From the NCBI RefSeq assembly GCF_964340395.1, contig NC_135552.1, positions 18,607,181-18,642,180 on the forward strand: a DNA stretch of 35,000 nt. The letters run 5' to 3'. This DNA is from Glandiceps talaboti (taxonomy: Eukaryota > Hemichordata > Enteropneusta > Spengelidae). Numbering within the stretch: the first letter of the stretch is position 1; each line of letters starts with the position of its first letter. The position numbers and the translations under genes were made by a program. The notes below the pieces were generated by a model. It did not search any database, was not told the DNA's origin, and worked only from the letters and a program-made list of their open reading frames with translations. Of the stretch, positions 24,901 to 34,525 are shown one piece after another.

Positions 24901-27141
24901 TTTTGTCACGAAGCAACGATATATTTTCGTGTTGGTTGGCATGCAACACTTTTAGCGTCAAGTGGAATAAGCATATCGTGTACTGTATTAACTATGACAG
25001 TATCGGTACGGTACCTTTAATTATACAAAAAGGCCCGGTGTAGTATAAGATATTGTCAGAATAAACAGAAAAAATCGAAGAAAGGGATAGAACATTGCGA
25101 TCAAAGACAAATATTGCGATTTTAGAAATACCTGTCTGTTCACCAAATGAAAACAATTTTGATATCGGGAGATGGCTTTGGAGTCAGATGTCTTACGACT
25201 GTCTGGTGAGTCAGTCAGTCAGTCAGTCAGTCAGTCAGTCAGTCAGTCAGTCAGTCAGTCAGTCAGTCAGTCAGTCAGTCAGTCAGTCAGTCAAATGTAA
25301 TAAGTTTCAGTCATAGAATAACTGAGTAATGACTCTTCAAGTAAAACCGTACATAACGTAGGGAACTGTTCAGATCTGGACCGTGACACTTTAAACTGTC
25401 AGTTCTAACGAAACAGACACTATGTGTGTAAGAATTACACGGATACGTATATATGTAGCTTTCGTTCATATTTTTAAACGTGCGAACTACTCATCAAGTG
25501 TGAAAATATGGAAAAGCAACTTTCATCCTCAGGCTAACAGGTGTATCAAGAAACGATGTTTGAAGTGTGTATACCAACCATGCAATTTATCATGTAGAGC
25601 GATAGACATCATATTGATGTCTCAACTAAGTATCATTGGCGTTATGCCTCACGTGGATACCCCAATTTTAAGCCCTACACAAATAGCAACCAGAGTGGTT
25701 CCGGAAAGTATGTAATCATAGGAATACCACAAAACAACACTTGAAACTAGATTTTGGTTTGGGTTTCGGGGGGGGGGGGCAAATTGTAACCCGACCATAC
25801 ACACTGGTGAATTCTATTATTTCAATTTTTGAGGAGTGGGTCACTAAGTTTTGAATATGTATATTATATCACTAAATTGAATTGAATTGAAGTTTCTTCC
25901 ACCAGAGAAGAAAATATATACACAAACTTTGAAAACTACAGAAAGAACATTTCTGGTGAAGGCCATGGAAAGAGTCCACAGATTACAAAATACTGACCAC
26001 TCTATAATGTGATATCTCAGTCTTTTTCAATATGACTGTGTTGTCTCAGTTATACGACTGGTAATACTGGTGTTAATCAAATATGTACTTTTTAATGTAA
26101 GTAGTTTGTGGTAAAGCTGTATATGGTAAAGTAGAGAAGAGATGTCTTTGAATATATGTCATGGCCTTCTTGTACACAGTGCATACTTCAACAAATTCGT
26201 AATTACAGCAAACTTATTGAACAATTTGCTGTAATTACGAATTTGCAAATGTTGATAAAGGGTCATTGGATGAATTTCGCGGTTTGAAATCCAAATAGGC
26301 AGCTTGACTTGTTGCCTAGCCCGAAATTACATGTATGTATTTGAACTACAATTTACTTTTGTACGTTTTTATTTATTTTTCTAGATTCCAGTATAAACGG
26401 TTATAATGAGGATTTTGGTTGGTTGGTTGGTTGGTTGGTCGGTTGTTATGGTTTAGATGATTTAACCACCTAATGTTACTAAGAATAAAACTCCGAAGGA
26501 GGTAATCGAAGATTTCAGTAAGTTTTGTTACCCTCACTCTCCCAATCTTGGGACAAATGTTGACATTGTCAGTAAAAATAAATAACGTCTATTTCACTCA
26601 AGGGCATTTGAAACTATTTGAAATATTCTTTTAGTGATTTTTTTATCAGCTTGTTATCAAAGGTATTTTAACGAACGAACTCTGCACGGATACGTCCTTG
26701 CACAGCCAGTGAGCCGGATCTATCGGTTAAGATCGTCCGCAAAGTACAAAAAGTCGTCGGTGCTAGCCTGTCGTTGTAGATAAAGTTAACGAATAGAAAA
26801 GATCCCGTCCATTGACATTTTAAAATTCTACACCGTGACACAGGTTGGCGCTATCGTAGCCCAGTATCGTAGCCCCAAAGTTTCATCCGAATATTGTCTT
26901 CTAAGTTTTTTCTGCTTCACTACAGTTCGCATTCATTCTTCTTTCTCAGCTTTCCTTGCCAATTCTCGAGAACGCGTGTGCACGATCAAATTCCAATGTA
27001 TTGCTATTTTTCACACGTGACTTATATTTATAAAACGAGTCCGTATCCGTAATACGACTTACCTGGCGTTTGTGCCAATGCATGTTGAATCAACGTATAA
27101 CAGGCGGTAGTAGCAATGAAGAAATGCAGAAATTTGTTCAT
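21716..27141 (-). CDS. Secreted TSP1-vWA domain protein, five exons, 293 residues
   Basis: Joined exons, in transcript order: 27141-27063, 23917-23738, 23238-22930, 22394-22278, 21912-21716; 882 nt in all. Every junction is phase 1 with GT/AG borders, which is typical of shuffled extracellular modules. Residues 1-23 form a signal peptide. Residues 28-84 are one thrombospondin type 1 repeat with WSSWNAW and six Cys. Residues 88-112 are a Thr/Ser-rich linker that is probably O-glycosylated. Residues 116 to about 285 are a von Willebrand A domain with a complete metal site: DQSGS at 122-126, Thr193 in GGSTD, Asp223 in LTDG. There is no transmembrane segment, so it should be secreted and bind a protein or glycan ligand through Mg2+, for example in matrix, mucus or immunity (inference). 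Similar combinations are common in cnidarians, lancelets and molluscs. Exons missed in the 3.1-kb first intron remain possible. Confidence 0.82.
22278..22394 (-). CDS. TSP1-vWA gene exon 4: central vWA strands
   Basis: 117 nt, phase 1 at both ends. Carries GGSTDLTGAL (MIDAS Thr193) and TLLVLTDGYTTT (MIDAS Asp223). The donor ACAG|GTTGTT is weaker than the others but is the only one that keeps frame and phase with the last exon. Confidence 0.88.
22463..22475. repeat. C13 homopolymer in intron 3
   Basis: A 13-nt C run on the plus strand. It is one of seven C or G runs of 11 nt or more in the window; the others are near 3372, 8144, 8452, 25768, 32020 and 32098. Confidence 0.95.
22744..22900. repeat. 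CTGT/CTGC tetranucleotide repeat with CT-rich tail
   Basis: Tetranucleotide array at 22744-22811, followed by a CT-rich stretch to about 22900, all within intron 3 of the TSP1-vWA gene. Confidence 0.95.
22930..23238 (-). CDS. TSP1-vWA gene exon 3: Thr-rich linker and first half of vWA
   Basis: 309 nt, phase 1 at both ends (acceptor GTTGTGTTTTAG, donor AAAG|GTAAGA). Starts with a Thr/Ser run (residues 88-108), then the first vWA strand KDVVFLLDQSGSIG with the MIDAS DxSxS at 122-126, helix DDILEFIDGVIDQL, and the second strand VHVAMSSFAHYFTVNF. Reading past the donor enters a CTGT/CT-rich intron repeat. Confidence 0.9.
23738..23917 (-). CDS. TSP1-vWA gene exon 2: thrombospondin type 1 repeat
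   Basis: Exactly 180 nt, bounded by acceptor TTATTCTGCAG and donor AAG|GTAATT, phase 1 at both ends, so the module is symmetric. Residues 27-86: the Trp ladder WSSWNAW, then Cys at 40, 44, 55, 67, 79 and 84, and RFRFRVC in place of the usual Arg-rich strand. All six Cys of the mature protein are in this module. Confidence 0.88.
25209..25293. repeat. (TCAG)n tetranucleotide microsatellite
   Basis: About 21 perfect units. It follows directly after a GTGAGT word, and reads as Ser-Val-Ser-Gln on the plus strand. Confidence 0.98.
26192..26245. repeat. Perfect 21-bp stem hairpin
   Basis: CAAATTCGTAATTACAGCAA plus A (26192-26212) is exactly complementary to 26225-26245 across a 12-nt loop. The stem is perfect, so it is either recent or maintained. 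It lies in intron 1 of the minus-strand gene. Confidence 0.9.
26415..26444. repeat. (GGTT)n microsatellite
   Basis: Seven units with one T-to-C change near the end. Confidence 0.95.
27063..27141 (-). CDS. TSP1-vWA gene exon 1: signal peptide
   Basis: ATG at 27141-27139 with A at -3 and an in-frame stop about 45 nt upstream. It encodes MNKFLHFFIATTACYTLIQH then ALAQTP: a short basic start, a hydrophobic core and an ALA|Q cleavage site. It ends CCAG|GTAAGT (intron from 27062), leaving one base, so it joins the phase-1 acceptor of the TSP1 exon. The hydrophobic leader, the strong donor and the matching phase are the reasons to attach it to the gene. Confidence 0.72.
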
Positions 27142-28175
27142 GATGACTTTGTTGGGTTCTTTGGCAGTGTGTGTTACTGGTTTGGCTGGTTACTCTGCAA
27201 TGTTTAGTAGTCTCCGTTTCTCCTAGGTTAAGTAGGTAGCAACCCATTGCCACTCATTGCCCCTCCTCATTGATACACTCCATCAATCGGCAGTGTTGCT
27301 TTTAAGATTATAACAAACAAACGTTGAAGTGGTCCGTTGGCCCGTACACCAATACCAGAGATTAGTACGATAACTTGTTGACAGAAACGAGGAAACTAAC
27401 ACATCTACTTTTTTAAGCATACAGCGAAATTACAAAATGTTATATTTTCCTACTTCATACACGCACAGATTTCATTCCTATACATTATGCTTAGTGTGAA
27501 ATACTTCAAAGTAGCTCGTATTATGTGCTTTGTCACGTGATTCGGTTATTGAATTGCACGTGACACAATCTATCAAACATTCTCCTCTTTCTATCGTGTT
27601 TATTTTTCCTTTCTTCTGAAATGTTACCTTTATCAACCCACCATCCAATCCCCCAGCACTTTATTTTACAACCGTTACGATGACTAATAAATTGACTTTT
27701 TTATATACTATAGCAACTTTGGATAGGCATTAATGTACACCATTAAGGCAATGAATTATTCCCAATAAGTACTAGATCATTGTGGAAAGTTTTTGAAGGA
27801 CAGTTGGTGAAAAAGAAATTGTAACTGGTGACATCGTGGCTCAATCAGATATCCTCAATGTAGTACCAGGGAAAACTATCCATCACGTGCTGCCATCGAA
27901 ACTATTCGTACACATGTAATTCTTCAGTAGGGGAAATTTTTCTATCATTAGTGGGCGGGGAGTATAAAAAGATACTTTTAGTGGGTGCGGCAGTTTTTTT
28001 ATTATATTTAAATATCTTAAAATGGTAGAAGACAATTCCAACTTCCCTATTGGAAGGTAAATTTCCAGTAGGTGTAAGAAATGTTAGACAGTTCTTAAAC
28101 ATTGCCATCCAGTTAGTTGGTCCGCTAGTGTTTAAAAGCCATATACATACTAGTATTACATTTGTCAAAGTGTAT
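27142..28175. other. Upstream region of the TSP1-vWA gene
   Basis: No coding frame supported. It should contain the promoter and 5' untranslated region of the minus-strand gene. No clear TATA box was seen at a defined distance; CACGTG-like words near 27535 and 27558 are unassigned. Confidence 0.4.
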
Positions 28176-28240
28176 CCCCCACCCACCCACTCACCCACCA
28201 CCCACCCACCCACCCATCCATTCACCCACCCATTCATTAC
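28176..28240. repeat. CCCA/CCAC-rich repeat
   Basis: Degenerate CCCA tetranucleotide array, interrupted by TCA and TTCA. It reads as a Pro/Thr/His frame on the plus strand and a Gly/Trp/Val frame on the minus strand. Confidence 0.93.
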
Positions 28241-28584
28241 TCTAACCCTCCGTCTTATCCCACTGTAATGATATTTAAATGTGATTGTACATTTCGAGGT
28301 AATTGCTAACATATGCCAGTGGATGACAGGATTCTGGCCGTATGATTGGTAAAATTAGCGAGTTGGATATTTTTGTCGGTGGGAATTTATAGCGAAAGGA
28401 TATTTTCATTTGACCATAGAGAGAAGTGGCGAGTGAGAAAGAGATGTGTGAGGATGCACGGTAGCATAATGTAGTAGATGGGTTAAGAGGACTACTTTCA
28501 CCACCCCCCTCCCCCGTGTGAGTGTATCTCAGAATTATGCAAGTATAGTTTATGAATATAACAAACATTTTTAGTGAAGATTTA

Positions 28585-28708
28585 AGCAATAAACTACCCC
28601 CTGGGGATGGTATACCCCAATGTTTTGACCATTTGACAAAATCGTGACGTGCGACCATCAGCGAATGTATGGCGTCAACTGACCAAAACAAAGGGGTAGT
28701 TTATTGCT
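28585..28708. mobile_element. 124-bp element with 16-bp perfect inverted ends
   Basis: AGCAATAAACTACCCC (28585-28600) and its exact complement GGGGTAGTTTATTGCT (28693-28708). An inner pair, TTTTGACCATTTGAC and a complement-like CAACTGACCAAAA, also faces inward. Suggests a very short MITE; no convincing target-site duplication. Confidence 0.65.
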
Positions 28709-31700
28709 ATTAAATTATGTTATGGTATTATCGTATATTGAAATTTGAAGATAAAAAAACGGGAAAACAAACTCTTGTTGGAGTTGAAAGAAAGTGCTGG
28801 TTTAGATCAGCCGTTCCCCTTCCAACACAGACAATCTGACGATATAGATATGACCTCATGGACAACGTTACCAAACTTAAATCATTTGCTACAGTGCAAT
28901 GAATGTATGCAATTTTACAACGAGTAACAGTGAAGTAAAGCACTTTCTCTATGTGCTACACTCATTTATAGCATTCATATCAAGTATAAAAGTATACTGT
29001 TTCAATTGGTTTATTTACAAGCCCAGCATGTGGCCTTTCTATTGTGGTCAATTAGCAAATGAAATAGTATACTTTTACATTGGATTTGGGTGCTATACAT
29101 GATTGTGGTACTTACAGAAAATGCTTTACTTTGGTGTTATGGGTTGTATTTATTTGCCATGGCAAATTCATTTGTGAATGGTCTGAGAAGACTGGTTTTT
29201 ACGAACATGATGTGCCTCAGGCTCAGTTGCTTTCTTGTGGGGCATGAGGTCAAGAACAACGGGATAGGCTTATTATATGGTGGGTTTAGACTCTCACAGC
29301 CTCGCTGCTTTTGCTAAATGCAAGGTTATTTTGACCAATCAGATCTCGAGATTGGCAGCGTTCATTCATGTGTTCATTCTGACGACGTTTCATTTTGCTG
29401 ACCTTCATGGTAACGACCCTGTGATGAAAAGGGTCGTCAGATGATTAATTAAACTGTTGGGGCTGTATGAGTGTTCCTGAACATCGATAGAAATAAAGTA
29501 ATGACACAGTTTTTGTTCTGATCACTGTGAGAGTAGACTACCGATTACCAACAGGGCGCCACCACCGACCAAAATGTTAAACTTCGTGTTTTTTCGTGTT
29601 TTTTCTGGCCTTCCTTCAAGTTGGCTGCCGAGATAAGAATGTGATCAGATGATGCATGGCGAGTAAGACTCATCGCAGAAAAAAAATTCCACTGTGAAAA
29701 GTCTGGAGATCTATCTGCTCTAATATTATAATCGAAAGAAAGCATTCTCACAAACCTATCTGATATTTCTTCCGCGACACTTGACATTCAAGTCTTTGGA
29801 CGGTGCCGTAAAAGAGGCTGATGTGGTTTACGACAATGAGAGAAAAGTACTTCACTTGTTGCACTAAAAGTCGCAATGTGTCATATCATTGCACTATATT
29901 AAAATGTAGGTTTACTCGGATGGTTTACTCAATCGCTTCATTTTCTTTCCTCTTCCTTTGTATCATTGTCGTGAATAAGAGTAATCTCCTTCGTACCCAC
30001 AAAAAAAAACTTGCCGCAAGGAATCATGGTGATTTTACCTCGACGTCTTTATTAGTGACGTATTGGTACCAGCATGCACTATAGCATCAAATGTTCAATT
30101 TTTACCTTTCAGGGCAGGCAAGACGCCCGCTATATCCTCAAGTTGAAAGGTACGGGTATTCTTTTCGTTAACATAGTTAGTACTTATTTAGCTAGTGATC
30201 TTTTTATCTCAAATTATTCAAATTAACATTAAGATTAACATTTTCGTTTCTTCATAACTTTATGGCAAATTTTGATTATATTTCAGAGTGTAATTGAAAA
30301 TTGCTTGTCTGATACGCGGAGAAAGGTAACATAGGTGTTTATGTACATGAAAGTGATGAAGTTTTTGGACGTTATAAACACAGATTTTGGTTATTTTATG
30401 TAACATTATTTTCTACAAAGTGGAAAACGTAGTAAAGTTATATATTTTATTTATTAAAAATCTAAAATAAATGCCCATTTTCAATCCATATCGCCACTTT
30501 ACTATACACTAGAAACATCGTTTCCCGTCAGCCGAGTCCGCGCACATCAATAATAGATGGTTCACAATCATGCTGCCCCCACCGACCGCATTTTAGGAAT
30601 CAGTACTTCAGTATACAAAGGTTACCGCTGGGGCAAACGTTGAAAGCAAACAAGTACTCGACCAGTACAGAAAAAGTACAACCACCCTTTCATGCAAATG
30701 TGTGTTAAGTATGCCCCGGCCTTGGTGGTCTGCAATACATAAAGTACAATGAACTCTGGACTTTTGTTGATGTGTCACCCATTTATGGTACTTTGTATGG
30801 CAGCTGATTTTATTTTACGCAGCTGTATTCATTGTTTCGGCATCTAAGGACAATATCATCCTCAATCTAGTTCACTTCTGTTCAATTTTGTATGACCGGA
30901 ATTTTGTGAGACATGCGTACGAAATGTATTGCCTTGACCTTGGCTCTCAGTGCACTGCTTCAGTTACCACTGTGTGCCAAGTGATTGGGACAAGTTACTT
31001 TGCCGTTCAGCTGTGCACGTTGCATTAAGTAGGTGGGTAAAAATTTATATTTTTATAACTTGGTCAAAGTGCATACTATAGGCACGTCATAGAAAACCGG
31101 GGATGGGTTTTTCAAGTTGCATTTTACAAGTGGCTTATATGAGAGTGATAAGGCTGTGGTCAGATTTTACGGCGGGGGAGGGGGCGCTGGGGAGAACAAG
31201 TAAACACTGAAAACCGACTTCAGGTCCATATGTAATTAGATATTTTTTACAGCCACACAGCTGTGGGTTTAGCAAGGAGAAATCTCATGTCGAGCTTTAA
31301 CCATCACTTGGAAATACTTAGCCAGCAGGGCTTTTCCCGGGAGAAATAGCATCACCATAATGTTGGTGGTGATGATGTCCACATCCCACGGTGAGAACTT
31401 TTTGAAATTAAGGACATGTAGGAGACCATTAAAGGCATGAAATATATATTTTAAAAAAACATACACATTAAGTCATAAAGTCATGGATTATTTGAATATA
31501 GTCTGTAACACCTCACTTTTACTCTCAGTGCATATTTCATATGGTTGTCATCCACACTTTCACTCTATACAAGCACACAATATTATTACATACACACGAA
31601 CAGAAAGATATATTAAGTCAAACACATACATTCTCTTCAATGGCTATCAACTACCTCATCATTAAACATATGGTAGCTAAATGAAGTGTACAGTGTTGCG

Positions 31701-32232
31701 TCGAATCCAAAAGCAAATCTGCTACTGTACAAGGTAAATAAACGTCTGCTTCTAAGCTTTAAATTTTGTTCAAATAGTCAATTTTACTCTAACTTCATTA
31801 TTACACATACACACAAAAAAAACAAGTGTGAAATGATATTAGTCTTCGATACCTTCTAAACAGTACATATTTCACAAATCAACTCCTCCGTACTAGTATA
31901 GCGCCCCTCCTTTAACAACCTGTTATACTGTATTCCATTTTATCATTAAATTGTGTAGCTGTCATTTTGGCCTGTGGCTTAAAGACGGATAAACAAACTA
32001 CACAAAAAACACAAACAATCCCCCCCCCCCACCGCACCCCGTTGAGCTTCAAAATTGCTTGGACCCCTTTTCACTCCGGATGCCAATTTCTCCCCAGCCC
32101 CCCCCCCCCCTCCCCACCGTAAATTCTGGCCGTCGCCTAAAACAGATGCATTCTGGCCGAAAAATCGTTAATTTCGATTCCATTTGCATCCCAAATTATA
32201 GTGCAGTTTGCAAATACGGTCAATAAATACAA
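28709..32232. other. No firm gene; weak frames only
   Basis: Three successive plus-strand frames (28745-28927, 28899-29102, 29090-29317) and a minus-strand frame (29545-29787) lack motifs. At 30114-30150 a good acceptor (TTTTTACCTTTCAG), a 37-nt open segment and a donor AAAG|GTACGG resemble a small exon, and a second acceptor at about 30287 would give a stop after three codons; unproven. G/C-rich segments at about 31157-31197 and 32081-32131 are inverted copies (TTACGG next to a G run, then CTGGGGAGAA). Confidence 0.35.
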
Positions 32233-32495
32233 TCAGTAAATTAAACACTTAGAGCTCCTGGTAAGCTTATATATGTTCGTTGTATTTCCGTGTCTTCTAT
32301 CAGGGCCAGGGATATTTGTCGGGTCAATCACAACTGGATATTTGAAAATAACCCCAAATTTCCTTTGATCGGTTGTCTTCTCAACTGGCTCGCTAAAAGT
32401 AACGGTCAGCTTGTCCGTATCTAACCTCAGACCACTATAGAGAAGTCTGAGATCTAACCTAGGATGTCGTTGAAAGTTTTCATAATATTCTTCAC
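32233..32495 (-). CDS. Probable coding exon of unknown family, last exon of a minus-strand gene
   Basis: An acceptor-like AAGTAATTAG (minus strand) is followed in phase 1 by 86 sense codons and a TGA at 32235-32233. The peptide looks protein-like: EEYYENFQRHPRLD, then DKLTVTFSEPVEKTTDQRKF, then GVIFKYPVVIDPTNIPGPDR, with a hydrophilic end. There is no ATG start and no good donor before the stop, so a terminal exon is most likely. Its middle contains a 26-bp palindromic insertion plus 7-bp duplication (33 bp, so in frame), which adds 11 residues giving RLD...RLD flanks. No family was recognised and the preceding exon was not found. The acceptor's pyrimidine tract is weak; a decayed gene remnant is possible. 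Confidence 0.45.
32426..32451. mobile_element. Miniature palindromic insertion, copy B (26 bp)
   Basis: CTCAGACC at one end and AGTCTGAG at the other. Flanked by an exact 7-bp direct repeat ATCTAAC (32419-32425 and 32452-32458). Lies inside the probable exon 32233-32495 without breaking its frame. Confidence 0.75.
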
Positions 32496-32663
32496 CTAAT
32501 TACTTGATTCTCAATGGTCTAAGGTTGTACATTAGGTGTGCAACACTATCATTGCAACGAGAATTATTAAGTAATATGCCTAATATTTCAAATGTTATAC
32601 CTTGTTAACCTATCTAATTGCATTTATTCATAATTTTGACTGAGAACTTGATTTACGTGTGAA

Positions 32664-32697
32664 CTCAGACCACTAAAAAGATGTTTAGTGGTATGAG
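32664..32697. mobile_element. Miniature palindromic insertion, copy C (34 bp)
   Basis: CTCAGACCACTAAA ... TTTAGTGGTATGAG, a 14-bp stem with one mismatch. Flanks GTGTGAA (32657-32663) and GTATGAA (32698-32704) match at six of seven positions. Confidence 0.72.
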
Positions 32698-32757
32698 GTA
32701 TGAACAACAGTATCTAGTAACGGTAGGATATGTGTGTCACCAGACAGTAGATAATAT

Positions 32758-32790
32758 CTCAGACCATTATATTCTCTATAGTGGTCTGAG
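32758..32790. mobile_element. Miniature palindromic insertion, copy D (33 bp)
   Basis: CTCAGACCATTATA ... TATAGTGGTCTGAG. Flanked by an exact 7-bp repeat ATAATAT (32751-32757 and 32791-32797). Confidence 0.78.
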
Positions 32791-33168
32791 ATAATATTTA
32801 ATTTATATGATGTATTACTGACGGAGTGTTGTGGCCGCATTGTAGCTATGAAACTCGAACGAACACCGACCTGGTTATTTTGCTATCTATACAGAACCTA
32901 TTTGATATCAAGACATTGAATTCACTTAACAGTAAGAGTAGATGATTGATCGAGAAACTATGACGTGGGCTTTCGTCATTCATATACTAATATTCCAAAC
33001 CTCGGTGTAACCAAATATTGACAGTTTAATTTTTGGTACATGGCGAGCTATGTGATATGGTTGTGTATTGACAGTTTAGACGGTCCGACCATAGGCTGAT
33101 ATCCACGCCGTCCTGTTTCAGTGTAAGCGTAGAGTGACAAGATCTGTGGTGCAAGCTAGCAGCTATAT

Positions 33169-33193
33169 CTCAGACCACTACTAGAGGTCTGAG
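33169..33193. mobile_element. Miniature palindromic insertion, copy E (25 bp)
   Basis: CTCAGACCACTA then CTAGAGGTCTGAG; the shortest copy. Flanked by an exact 7-bp repeat GCTATAT (33162-33168 and 33194-33200). Confidence 0.75.
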
Positions 33194-33798
33194 GCTATAT
33201 ATAGCTTTAGAACGGTATAGACAATGTGTTGTGGAAGCCCTCGTGTCTTTTTAGCGTCCTTGAAAGACTCACACAAAGTACAGCAAATTTTATTTGGAAT
33301 CTGGTACACCTTTTTTAGTGGGAGAAAATGTACCATTCACCACCTTCCATTGAAATCAAAATGATTTATTGTTGTACGTTTCCTGTGAGTATGTATTCAA
33401 GTCGCCATTTTGACTACGAGTTTCAATAATGGACGCAAAATATTCATTGCAATGCTGCCTTCGACAACTATTGGGACACATCTGTTCCATTTTGAAGTCA
33501 TAACACTTACGCTTAAATTATGTCGAAATTTGCGACGTTGTGAAGCAGCTAATACGACGATCCAGTTTTTCATTTGCGAACCAACAACAAAAACTCGCAC
33601 ACAAATCGCACTACATCGAATACGAAGACCAAACAATAATTTTCGTACCATTAACAACTCTAATATTCGTAAATTAATTAGGGTATCACTTCCCAGTAAA
33701 CATCCTTGTTACAATCCGTGAATAAATTACAAAATTTTATTGATTGAAGTTGTAGTTCTATCAGGGTGCGACTACGCCTCAAATAAAATGGCGACTTC

Positions 33799-33811
33799 AG
33801 GTCAGAGGTCA
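33799..33811 (+). promoter_or_regulatory. Perfect DR1 nuclear-receptor half-site pair
   Basis: AGGTCA-G-AGGTCA, the consensus spacing-1 direct repeat bound by RXR, HNF4 or COUP-TF type receptors. It lies directly beside AAAATGGCGACTT (33786-33798), a YY1-like word also present inverted at 33400-33412. The binding role is inference. Confidence 0.35.
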
Positions 33812-34512
33812 CCTTAGCTTCCTGTCTGTCTGAAGTTGTATGAACTAGAATAACGATCACATTACGTATTATTGTATCAATCTTAATCCTCGCATAAACT
33901 GTTTTCAAAACTTAAATTCGTAAATAAACGGCTATTTCACCGCCTATACTTAACAATTTCACCTGTCAGGTGTCGGGGTGCAACTGGTGAAATTGATAAA
34001 GCAAGAATTACATTGTAGATGTGTAGCTTTTTGAGTGTCGTCAGAAAGATACAGCAACTTTTGAATTTGTTAGTTTGCATATCTTTGATTCAAGTGAAAT
34101 AATTGTGGGCTAAGATAGCAATGAAAATAATTTGTGTTCAGGTAAACTTTGATGTAAAGTTGCTCACCTCAGGTCTAAAGCACAAGAATTCTACTCTAAG
34201 TTTTGAAACATCAGTCCTGGCTACAATTATCCGATCATGAAAATGTCAACCACGTATTGAAAGCCATCCAAAATATTCCTAATGGTTACAATACAAATGA
34301 ACTAAATATCTCGATGACCTAATTTGCAATTATTAAGTCATTTTTGTAACATTTTTACTCTTAGCGTCTTTTCGGTTAGGCAAAGTGGAGCGGACAAAGA
34401 AACTTGAAGGGTGTGGGTCAGGGAAATCTTAACACATTCCTTTTATCAGGAATGCTTTATAGGTCAAATGGCGACCATATATAGACAGTGTCAAGTCCTG
34501 TAGTGAAATATT

Positions 34513-34525
34513 TGACCTCTGACCT
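34513..34525 (-). promoter_or_regulatory. Second perfect DR1 site, opposite strand
   Basis: TGACCT-C-TGACCT, the exact complement of the site at 33799-33811, about 0.7 kb away. Another ATGGCGAC word lies about 50 bp to the left (near 34470). No gene start was identified next to it. Confidence 0.35.

Larger units (their letters stand above)
23918..27062 (-). other. Intron 1 of the TSP1-vWA gene (3.1 kb)
   Basis: Bounded by the signal-peptide donor and the TSP1 acceptor. I searched by eye for another TSP1 Trp/Cys pattern and found none. A donor-like AAAG|GTAAGA at about 23979-23978 has no open phase-1 frame before it. It contains the repeats listed separately and a 12-G run at 25768-25779. Confidence 0.6.

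Noticed and set aside
25209-25293. Regular spaced repeat that could suggest an array
   Set aside because: It is a perfect 4-bp microsatellite with no spacers, so it is not a CRISPR array; none is expected in an animal genome.
28275-28691. 138-residue minus-strand frame
   Set aside because: It runs through a short inverted-repeat element and shows no domain or splice context.
33397-33721. Overlapping frames of 86 and 103 residues on opposite strands
   Set aside because: Both are open, neither is recognisable and they cannot both be coding. The CpG-rich composition with few stop-forming words explains them.
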